Shown one piece after another: positions 5,040-10,717 of a stretch of DNA of 10,717 nt. The DNA is from an uncultured Elusimicrobiales bacterium (GTDB taxonomy: Bacteria > Elusimicrobiota > Elusimicrobia > Elusimicrobiales > Elusimicrobiaceae). Each line of letters starts with the position of its first letter. The first letter of the stretch is position 1. Both the position numbers and the translations under genes were made by a program. Location of the stretch: NCBI GenBank assembly GCA_944325235.1, contig CALUZE010000032.1, positions 1 to 10,717 of the forward strand, written 5' to 3'. The notes beneath the pieces are model-generated. The model ran no database searches, was not told the origin of the DNA, and worked only from the letters and a program-made list of their open reading frames with translations.

Positions 5040-6791
5040 GTGAACAATAATCTTGTAGAACAAATTAAGGACAGGTTGGACATTGTAGAATTTATCCGGC
5101 AATACGTACCGGATTTAAAACGTTCGGGTAAAACCTACAAGGCCTGCTGTCCTTTTCATAAAGAAAAAACCCCTTCTTTTACGTGCAGCAGCGAAAAGGG
5201 GTTGTTCTATTGTTTCGGCTGTCAGGAAGGGGGCGACATCTTCGCGTTTTTGATGAAGATGGAAAACCTGTCCTTCAACGAAGCGCTGGAAAAACTGGCC
5301 GGCCTGGCCGGGCTGGAATACAAGCCCGCCCGCCCGATGACCGGCGAAGAACTCCGCCGCGCCAACGTGCGCAAGCTGTTGGATTTTGCCAAGGCGTTCT
5401 ATCACAAGAATTTAATGGGTGCGGGCGGTGAACGCGCGCGCGCGTACGTGAAAGAGCGCAACTTGACCAAAGAAACGTGCGAAAAGTTTGAACTGGGCCT
5501 GGCGCTAAACGACGCCACCGCCCTGGCACGCGCCGCCAAAGCGGCCAAGTATACGGACAAGGATTTAAAAGACGCCGGGCTGTGCGTGATGACCGCCTAC
5601 GGCCCGCGCGATTATTACCGCAACCGCCTGATGTTCCCGATTATCAACCAGCGGGGCGACACGGTGGGTTTCGGCGGGCGCATTTTGGGGGAAGGCGAAC
5701 CCAAGTATTTAAATTCGCCGGAAACGGTTTTGTTTACCAAAAGCCACGTGTTGTACGGGCTGAACTTTGCGGGGCCGGCTATCCGCAAGGCCGGGCACGC
5801 GGTGCTGTTAGAGGGGTATATGGACGTCATCGCCTGCCACCAGGCGGGCGCGGACTATACGGTGGCCCCGCTGGGCACCAGCCTGACCGAGGAGCACGCG
5901 CGGCTGCTCAAACGCTATACGGATAACGTCATCGTCCTGTTTGACCCGGACGCCGCCGGCATCAAAGCCGCGTTGCGCGGCGCACTGATTTTGATAGAGC
6001 GCGGCCTGTTTGTAAAAGTGGCCTCGCTGCCCGAAGGGCTGGACCCGGACGAATACATTGCCAAGTACGGCAAAGAAAGTTTTGAAAATATTTTAAACCA
6101 GGCGCAGGATTTGATTGCCTTCCACACGGGGCTGCAGCTGGATTTGTACCCCAAGCCGCTCCAGGCGCAAGACAAAACGCGCATCATCACCGAGCTGGCG
6201 GAAACCATCGCCAAACAGCCCGATGAAATCGTGCGGCGGGAATGGGCCAAATACGTGGCCGAACACGTAGGCGTGGATGAACAGCTGGTGTTGGAACGGT
6301 TGCGCAAGCCCGCGGCGTTTGCGCCCGGTTATGCGCGCCGTCAGCCGGTGGCGCCGGCCGCACAGCCGGCCATCAGCCCGGCGGAAGAAGATTTGCTTTC
6401 CTGGCTGATAAAAAGCCCGGAACATATGGTGTTGTGTTCGGAACTGACGCAGGAGGATTTTTCCACCCACGGCGCCTGGAAAATGTTTGAGGCCCTGGTA
6501 AAGGCCCATGCGGAAAACCCGCAGAGCAAGGACCTGGCGGAAGCGGCAGCCGGATACGTGCCGGAGCAAAAGAAGGAACTGGTAAAACTGGCTATGCTGC
6601 AAACGCCGGAAGATTTTGACCCGGTGCGCGACATTACCGCCTGCACCGCCAAGCTGGAACAGGCAGGATTGCACAAACGCCTGCAAGCCGTCAAACGGCA
6701 AATGAAGCAGCTGGGCGCGGGCAATGTACCGCCGGAAATTATTCAGAAATACATGCAGTTGCAGAACAAATTAAAAAAATATCGCAGTTGA
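5040..6791 (+). CDS. dnaG: DNA primase
   Basis: 583 residues, normal DnaG length. The GTG at 5040 is chosen because the protein then starts NNNLVEQIKDRLDIVEFI, the family N-terminus, and AGGCGG (5027-5032) lies 7 nt upstream. Domains: CHC2 zinc finger with C37, H40, C58 and C61 in CPFHKEKTPSF and CFGCQEGGD; RNA-polymerase domain with RNRLMFPI (194-201), FGGR (211-214) and KYLNSPET (222-229); TOPRIM with catalytic E258 in LLEGYMDVI and the metal pair D302/D304 in FDPDAAG (FDGDxAG in many others), and DPDEY (335-339); a proline/alanine-rich linker near 423-447; and a C-terminal helicase-binding domain from about 448. It synthesises RNA primers at the replication fork and docks on DnaB. rpoD follows after 7 nt. 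Confidence 0.97.
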   Translation: MNNNLVEQIKDRLDIVEFIRQYVPDLKRSGKTYKACCPFHKEKTPSFTCSSEKGLFYCFGCQEGGDIFAFLMKMENLSFNEALEKLAGLAGLEYKPARPMTGEELRRANVRKLLDFAKAFYHKNLMGAGGERARAYVKERNLTKETCEKFELGLALNDATALARAAKAAKYTDKDLKDAGLCVMTAYGPRDYYRNRLMFPIINQRGDTVGFGGRILGEGEPKYLNSPETVLFTKSHVLYGLNFAGPAIRKAGHAVLLEGYMDVIACHQAGADYTVAPLGTSLTEEHARLLKRYTDNVIVLFDPDAAGIKAALRGALILIERGLFVKVASLPEGLDPDEYIAKYGKESFENILNQAQDLIAFHTGLQLDLYPKPLQAQDKTRIITELAETIAKQPDEIVRREWAKYVAEHVGVDEQLVLERLRKPAAFAPGYARRQPVAPAAQPAISPAEEDLLSWLIKSPEHMVLCSELTQEDFSTHGAWKMFEALVKAHAENPQSKDLAEAAAGYVPEQKKELVKLAMLQTPEDFDPVRDITACTAKLEQAGLHKRLQAVKRQMKQLGAGNVPPEIIQKYMQLQNKLKKYRS

Positions 6792-6798
6792 GGGAAAT

Positions 6799-8511
6799 AT
6801 GGCATCTGGAAATAAAGCGCTGAAAGATTTAGTAGAAGAAGGAAAAGAAAGCGGTTTCTTGTCGCTGGAAGATTTGAACCGCTCCATTGCCGCGTCCGAC
6901 ATGAGCGCGGAAGATATTGACGGCGTAATGGGAACCTTGGACGACTTGGGCATCCAGGTGGTGGACCAGAAAAAATTCAAATCGGTTTCCACCCCGGACA
7001 AAGAAGCCTTGAGCGAAGATTGGTCCTCCAGCCCCGATATTTCCAACTCTATTCGGATGTACCTGTCCGAAATGGGCAAAGTGCCGCTGTTGTCGCGCGA
7101 CGAAGAAATTACCCTGGCGCGCAACATCCGCGAACGTGAAAAAGAACTGCGCAAACTGGTGTTGGAATCCCCCATCACCATGCGCGAAATCTGCAACTGG
7201 GAAGAATTGGTGGACCAGGAAGAAATGACCACCAAGGAATTAATGCCCCGCGGCAAACGCACCACGCGCGAACTGAACAACATGCGCAAAAAACTCAAAG
7301 ACGCGGCACAGTTTATCGGCAAGCGCGAGCAGGAAATCACCAAACTGATGAAAGAACTGCGCGAAGGCAACCTGACCGACAAAAAACGCAACAACGCCAT
7401 TGAAAAACTGGAAGCCAAACAGAAAGAAGTCGTGGCCACCATCACCAAACTGAATTTGAACCAAAACAAAATCAAACGTTTGACCAACAAAATCAAAAAC
7501 CTGGCCAACCGCCTGAACGAAGCCCGCAGCGATATGAAACGCTTTGACGAATATTTCGGGCCGTATGCGGACGTCAAAAAATTGGTTACGCGCTTTAAAG
7601 CCGGCAAAATCACCGAAAAAGAATTCAAAAAAGCCACCAAATTCACCCTGCCGGAACTGGAACGCGCCCTGGCAAACATTGAAGACGTCCAGCGCCGCCA
7701 CGCCCAAATGGTGGACATGCTGCCGATGACCGAAAAAGAATTTTTGGCCTTCAACGACCGCATCGTGTTCTTTGAAGACATGATTTTGCAGGACAAATTA
7801 AAACTCATCAAAGCCAACCTGCGCTTGGTGGTGTCTATCGCCAAAAAGCACGTCAACTCCAACCTGGAACTGTCCGACCTGATTCAGGAAGGCGGCCTGG
7901 GGCTGATGAAAGCGGTAGAAAAATTTGAATACAAACGCGGTTTTAAATTTTCCACGTATGCCACGTGGTGGATCCGCCAAAGCATCAACCGCGCCATCGC
8001 GGACCAGGCCAACACCATCCGCATCCCGGTGCATATGAAAGAGTTGGTTTCCAAATTAACCAAAGTAACCAACAAATTCCGCCAGGAGCACGGCCGCGAA
8101 CCCACGCTGGAAGATTATTCCAAATCGCTGCGCCTGTCGGTGGAAAAGGTAAAAAGCGTGCTGAAAATTATGCAGGACCCGATTTCTCTTTCTACGCCTA
8201 TCGGCGAGGACGAGGATTCCAATCTGGAAGACTTTATTGAAGATAAGAACGGGCCAAACCCCACCAGCGCGGCGGTGGATTTCCTGCGCAAGCAGGAAGT
8301 GGCCGATGTGCTGGCCACCCTGTCGGAACGGGAAGCCAAAATCATCAGCCTGCGCTTTGGGATTGACTCGGGCTACCCCCGCACGCTGGAAGAAGTGGGC
8401 AAAATGTTCAACGTCACGCGCGAACGCGTGCGCCAGATTGAGGCCAAGGCCATCCGCAAATTGCGCCACCCCAGCCGCACCAAAATGCTGAAAGATTACC
8501 AGGACAACTAA
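6799..8511 (+). CDS. rpoD: RNA polymerase primary sigma factor (sigma-70, group 1)
   Basis: 570 residues. The start follows GAGGG (6790-6794), which overlaps the dnaG TGA, so coupling is likely. Region 1.1 is visible near 20-55 (LEDLNRSI, DDLGIQVV), region 1.2 at 84-117 (IRMYLSEMGKVPLLSRDEEI), then a non-conserved region to about 335 rich in Lys and Glu with coiled-coil character (155-250). Region 2 is nearly canonical: ANLRLVVSIAKKHV (339-352), DLIQEGGLGLMKAVEKFEY (360-378), and FSTYATWWIRQSINRAIADQ (384-403) for -10 binding and melting. Region 3 has IRIPVHM (407-413), linker 3.2 has PISLSTPIGEDEDS (461-474), and region 4.2 has TLEEVGKMFNVTRERVRQIE (529-548), the -35 helix-turn-helix, ending in LRHPSR. 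It directs housekeeping transcription and is the last gene of its operon. Confidence 0.98.
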   Translation: MASGNKALKDLVEEGKESGFLSLEDLNRSIAASDMSAEDIDGVMGTLDDLGIQVVDQKKFKSVSTPDKEALSEDWSSSPDISNSIRMYLSEMGKVPLLSRDEEITLARNIREREKELRKLVLESPITMREICNWEELVDQEEMTTKELMPRGKRTTRELNNMRKKLKDAAQFIGKREQEITKLMKELREGNLTDKKRNNAIEKLEAKQKEVVATITKLNLNQNKIKRLTNKIKNLANRLNEARSDMKRFDEYFGPYADVKKLVTRFKAGKITEKEFKKATKFTLPELERALANIEDVQRRHAQMVDMLPMTEKEFLAFNDRIVFFEDMILQDKLKLIKANLRLVVSIAKKHVNSNLELSDLIQEGGLGLMKAVEKFEYKRGFKFSTYATWWIRQSINRAIADQANTIRIPVHMKELVSKLTKVTNKFRQEHGREPTLEDYSKSLRLSVEKVKSVLKIMQDPISLSTPIGEDEDSNLEDFIEDKNGPNPTSAAVDFLRKQEVADVLATLSEREAKIISLRFGIDSGYPRTLEEVGKMFNVTRERVRQIEAKAIRKLRHPSRTKMLKDYQDN

Positions 8512-8513
8512 TT

Positions 8514-8541
8514 AAAAAGCCCCGGACCCCCGGGGCTTTTT
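8514..8541. terminator. Rho-independent terminator after rpoD (bidirectional form)
   Basis: AAAAAGCCCCGG (8514-8525) and CCGGGGCTTTTT (8530-8541) are perfect complements around a 4-nt loop, starting 2 nt after the rpoD stop. With A-runs and T-runs on the two sides it can act in both directions, but mainly ends the rpsU-dnaG-rpoD transcript. Confidence 0.92.
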
Positions 8542-8556
8542 CATATCGTTTGCCAT

Positions 8557-8585
8557 AAAAAGCGGCTTCTTATGGGCCGCTTTTT
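8557..8585. terminator. Terminator of the metalloprotease gene (bidirectional form)
   Basis: AAAAAGCGGC (8557-8566) and GCCGCTTTTT (8576-8585) form a 10-bp stem with a 9-nt loop, 12 nt past the stop of the minus-strand gene. It is symmetrical and could also back up the rpoD terminator on the plus strand. CCATAA and TTATGG just around the first arm and loop could form an alternative, weaker fold. Confidence 0.88.
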
Positions 8586-8597
8586 GTACGCACAAAT

Positions 8598-10049
8598 TTA
8601 TTTGGCGGAATGTTGGACATACCACTTTTGTAACTTCTGCGCCACATTTTTTACCTGTGCTTTGAATACCTCAATCGACACTTTGTCCTTTCCCATCACG
8701 GCGGACATATAGCCGGCGGCGGACTCCATATCCCAGGGCGAAAACAGATTTTTTTCGTTCCCATACCAAGTGTCTGTCAACCTGTTTTTTCTATCAAAAA
8801 CCAACCGGACGATTTGCTTCGCTTGGCCGGACCGGTCCTGCCGGATGTATACGGCTTCGCCGCCTTTTTTCGTGCGGTTGGCGCTGATTAAAAGAGTTTC
8901 TCCTCCCTGGTTTACAATCACGGAGTGCACGTTCGTTTGGGTTAACCCTTCCCATGTCGGGGTTTTTACTTCGCCCAACACCAATTTCCCGCCGGAGAGT
9001 ACCATTTTCATCCGCCGTTCGTACAGGTACGAGTAATAAATCGTTTCCCCGTGCGGCCCTTTGGCCAGCACCGGCCGGCCCAAGCCGTCACGCTGCTGCA
9101 CGGTTTCCGGCAACGTATCAAACGGGGAAAGGCCGTTTCCGTCGCTCAACTGCCACTGTTGTTCGCGCACCTTTTTTCCCTGCCGGAACTCTTGCAAAAA
9201 CCAGGTATGGGCGTTGTCTTTGCTGATAATCATATAAGGCCCGCGCAGGCCGGATTGCCCGCGAATGTAATACTCCGGCGATTTGGGGCACAAACTTTTC
9301 CAGCCTTGGTTGCCGCCGCGGGCGGTGCCTTGGGCAATATCAATCAAATTCACAATTCCGTCCGCATCGTCACACGTCAGGGAGCCGCTCTGATTCATCA
9401 CACTTTTGCCGGTTTGGGCGGAAGAATACCGGTCGTGGGTGTTTTTGTTTCGGGCTTGTTTGTATTGGTCACTTAACCCCAGCGAATGGCCGATTTCGTG
9501 CACACCTACGCGGCGGGTGTTCATTTTCCCGGCGGAAAGGAGTGCCATCAGCAGTTGGTTCTTGGGAAGATAGATAGCCGGCATATCGTCGCCACGAATA
9601 TAGCACCCGCCGGCCGTTTTTCCGCAAGCTTGCTGCATTTCTCTAAACGGCACGATATGAAAAATAATATCCGCCGCTTGCCCCGACTTGGGGAATTCCA
9701 CGGAAATGCCGCGGTCCAGAATTTGGAGGACATCCGCAAATTCCTGTTCGCGCCCGGCAGAGCGGATGATTTTGGCCGTTTGGGTAAACCATTGATTGTA
9801 ATTTTGGGCAATCATTTCTTCGTATTTCGGGCGTTTGTCCTCATCTTCGGCGGGAATCCACAACGAAACACGCACCGGGGCCCCGGTGATAATTTGCGGG
9901 ATTAAATAGGCGTATCCGCCGTGGAACTGGTTTTCCCAGGGGGAGTCATCCGTTTTTTGGTCGTAATCGTCCATAGCGCCCCACGGCGCGGCGCCAAAAG
10001 CGCCCGCCCCGCTCAGTATGAAAAACAAACTAAAAAGCAGTTTTCGCAT
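8598..10049 (-). CDS. Secreted metzincin-like zinc metalloprotease with beta-rich C-terminal region
   Basis: 483 residues. Residues 1-19/21 are a Sec signal peptide (MRK, hydrophobic LLFSLFFIL, then SGAGAFG/AA). The zinc site is HEIGHSLGLSD (184-194), i.e. HExxHxxGxxD, with H184 and H188 as ligands, E185 as the catalytic base and D194 as probable third ligand (His in most metzincins, Asp in snapalysin-like ones). SVMNQ (216-220) fits the Met-turn, and LTCDDADGIVNLID (224-237) resembles the segment after it in matrixin-like enzymes. The C-terminal half (about 255-445) alternates short beta-like stretches and includes SKDNAHTW (276-283), an Asp-box (SxDxGxTW) with Ala for Gly. I do not recognise a named family. 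Expected in the periplasm or outside the cell; substrate unknown. The ATG is preceded by AAGGGGG at close spacing. Single gene, convergent with rpoD. Confidence 0.85.
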   Translation of the reverse strand: MRKLLFSLFFILSGAGAFGAAPWGAMDDYDQKTDDSPWENQFHGGYAYLIPQIITGAPVRVSLWIPAEDEDKRPKYEEMIAQNYNQWFTQTAKIIRSAGREQEFADVLQILDRGISVEFPKSGQAADIIFHIVPFREMQQACGKTAGGCYIRGDDMPAIYLPKNQLLMALLSAGKMNTRRVGVHEIGHSLGLSDQYKQARNKNTHDRYSSAQTGKSVMNQSGSLTCDDADGIVNLIDIAQGTARGGNQGWKSLCPKSPEYYIRGQSGLRGPYMIISKDNAHTWFLQEFRQGKKVREQQWQLSDGNGLSPFDTLPETVQQRDGLGRPVLAKGPHGETIYYSYLYERRMKMVLSGGKLVLGEVKTPTWEGLTQTNVHSVIVNQGGETLLISANRTKKGGEAVYIRQDRSGQAKQIVRLVFDRKNRLTDTWYGNEKNLFSPWDMESAAGYMSAVMGKDKVSIEVFKAQVKNVAQKLQKWYVQHSAK

Positions 10050-10066
10050 AAGGCCCCCTTTTGGAT

Positions 10067-10072
10067 AGTATA
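10067..10072 (-). promoter_or_regulatory. -10 box of the metalloprotease gene
   Basis: TATACT on the minus strand (10072-10067) would place the transcription start near 10060, just upstream of or within the AAGGGGG ribosome binding site, giving a leader of about 11 nt. No good -35 is seen: the expected position falls in the stem of the preceding terminator (GGGTGT). Confidence 0.45.
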
Positions 10073-10074
10073 GG

Positions 10075-10111
10075 CAAAAAACGCAAAAAACACCCCCTTC
10101 TCAGGGGGTGT
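10075..10111 (-). terminator. Rho-independent terminator of the membrane protein gene
   Basis: ACACCCCC (10090-10097) and GGGGGTGT (10104-10111) form a perfect 8-bp stem with a 6-nt loop. On the minus strand it is followed by a T-rich tail with two T-runs broken by GCG. It begins 16 nt after the stop of the upstream gene and runs into the metalloprotease promoter. Confidence 0.9.
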
Positions 10112-10127
10112 ATCGGAGAAACGAGAT

Positions 10128-10717
10128 TTATTTTTCTTCTTTTTTAAACAATTCGCGCAGGAACTCGGCCACCAGCTCTTTGCTGCCTAACCCCACGCCA
10201 ATGCCAAACGCCAGCCCCAGCGAAGCCAGCACAATAATCACCACGTTGTTCACCAGCTGGTTGGCAAAACCCAGGTTTTCCACGGCAATCAGCGCACAGA
10301 AGAACACGATAAAAATGTTCACCGCTTTGGAAATAAAGAACCCGCCTTTTAAGTTGTTGGCTTTGGCGGAGTTATCAATAATGTTGCCCATCAGTTTGCC
10401 GAACAGCAACCCCGCAAACAGAATCAGCACCGACACAAACAACGTGGGGATAAATTCCAAAAATTGCGTGAACAAATTGCGGATGATATCCAGGTGGAGC
10501 ACTTCGGCCGCCAGCACGACGGCGTAAAAAATAACGGCCCAGGCCAGCACGAACGAAATAATGTACGTGGGGGATTTGCCCAGCCCGAAGCGTACGCACA
10601 GCTCGTTAATGCCCAGCTTGGACGTTTTTTCGTCAAACGAAATTTTGTTCAAAATTTTCTTGGCGTAAGACCCTACCAGGCGGGATACATACAACCCCAC
10701 CACCAGAATCAGCACGG
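10128..10717 (-). CDS. Polytopic membrane protein, MscS-like conserved TM-helix family (5' end outside window)
   Basis: 195 residues are visible; the frame is open to the right edge. A GTG at 10715 is the first in-frame start-like codon, but it falls inside a hydrophobic helix (LILVVGLYV), so the true start is probably beyond the window. Further membrane segments are at about 50-72, 88-109, 128-147 and 155-177. The last is glycine-rich, GLAFGIGVGLGSKE (167-180), and resembles the pore-lining helix pattern of MscS-type channels and the repeated TM-helix family related to them. The chain ends 15 residues later in a basic/acidic tail (FKKEEK), so the cytoplasmic beta-domain of true MscS is absent. 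Likely an inner-membrane channel-like or accessory protein; gating and substrate are unknown. It ends in a strong terminator, so it is not cotranscribed with the metalloprotease. Confidence 0.75.
   Translation of the reverse strand, partial: VLILVVGLYVSRLVGSYAKKILNKISFDEKTSKLGINELCVRFGLGKSPTYIISFVLAWAVIFYAVVLAAEVLHLDIIRNLFTQFLEFIPTLFVSVLILFAGLLFGKLMGNIIDNSAKANNLKGGFFISKAVNIFIVFFCALIAVENLGFANQLVNNVVIIVLASLGLAFGIGVGLGSKELVAEFLRELFKKEEK

Noticed and set aside
5940..5960. FDPDAAG in place of FDGDxAG in the primase TOPRIM domain
   Set aside because: Both metal-binding aspartates are kept; the residue between them varies in DnaG, so no loss of function is implied.
6771..7862. Long open frame of 363 codons antisense to rpoD
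   Set aside because: It lies entirely opposite a certain sigma-70 gene, has a low-complexity Ser/Leu/Phe-rich translation and no family character. The openness follows from the codon choice of rpoD (Lys/Glu-rich stretches).
7987..7989. Asn (residue 397) where E. coli RpoD has Thr440 in the -10 recognition helix
   Set aside because: It looked like a specificity change, but I recall Asn at this place in other primary sigma factors (Thermus type), and promoters in this window still have TATAAT-like boxes.
10713..10715. GTG at 10715 as the true start of the membrane protein
   Set aside because: It falls within a hydrophobic helix with no room for an upstream SD in view; the frame stays open to the edge, so the gene is treated as partial.
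1..10717. Mobile elements, CRISPR arrays, tRNA/rRNA genes, phage genes
   Set aside because: I looked on both strands for transposases, direct-repeat arrays, cloverleaf/TPsiC signatures and integrase motifs and found none.

Overview
The window is a compact bacterial chromosomal segment with genes on both strands, short intergenic gaps and no gap over 300 bases. It holds ten genes; the genes at the two edges are cut by the window. I see no tRNA, rRNA, CRISPR array, insertion sequence or phage gene. The most likely source is a member of the Elusimicrobiota or a similar anaerobic, fermentative, host-associated bacterium. This is inference from a stand-alone PilE-like prepilin, an acyl-CoA dehydrogenase/Etf cluster with a ferredoxin-bearing EtfA, and sequence style. 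No marker in the window proves it.

Left block (1-3552, minus strand): an operon of an acyl-CoA dehydrogenase, etfB and etfA, tightly packed (9-nt gap, then an ATGA overlap) behind an extended -10 promoter. EtfA carries two N-terminal [4Fe-4S] motifs, and EtfB has the sequence style of electron-bifurcating Etfs. The three products probably form an acyl-CoA dehydrogenase-Etf complex that exchanges electrons among an acyl/enoyl-CoA couple, NAD(H) and ferredoxin. EtfA runs off the left edge.

Next (3590-4231, minus strand): a single type IV prepilin gene with its own promoter (TTGTCG, 17 nt, TATACA) and its own hairpin terminator, encoding a six-cysteine pilin-like protein.

Centre (4312-8541, plus strand): a HIT-family nucleotide hydrolase/transferase gene, then rpsU-dnaG-rpoD. 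The last three are the classical macromolecular synthesis operon, coupling translation initiation (bS21), replication priming (DnaG) and housekeeping transcription (RpoD). A 12-bp hairpin between rpsU and dnaG, and a GTG start for dnaG, recall the E. coli layout in which dnaG output is held below that of its neighbours. Two tandem A/T-flanked hairpins separate rpoD from the convergent gene that follows.

Right block (8598-10717, minus strand): a secreted metzincin-type zinc metalloprotease (HEIGHSLGLSD plus an SVMN Met-turn) with a beta-rich C-terminal half containing one Asp-box-like motif, and upstream of it a partial polytopic membrane protein resembling the MscS-like conserved TM-helix family. 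A strong terminator separates these two and overlaps the upstream part of the protease promoter.

Most of the window is housekeeping or core metabolism. The parts most worth a second look are the ferredoxin-EtfA/long acyl-CoA dehydrogenase set, the secreted metzincin, and the regulatory structures in the hit-rpsU-dnaG region.
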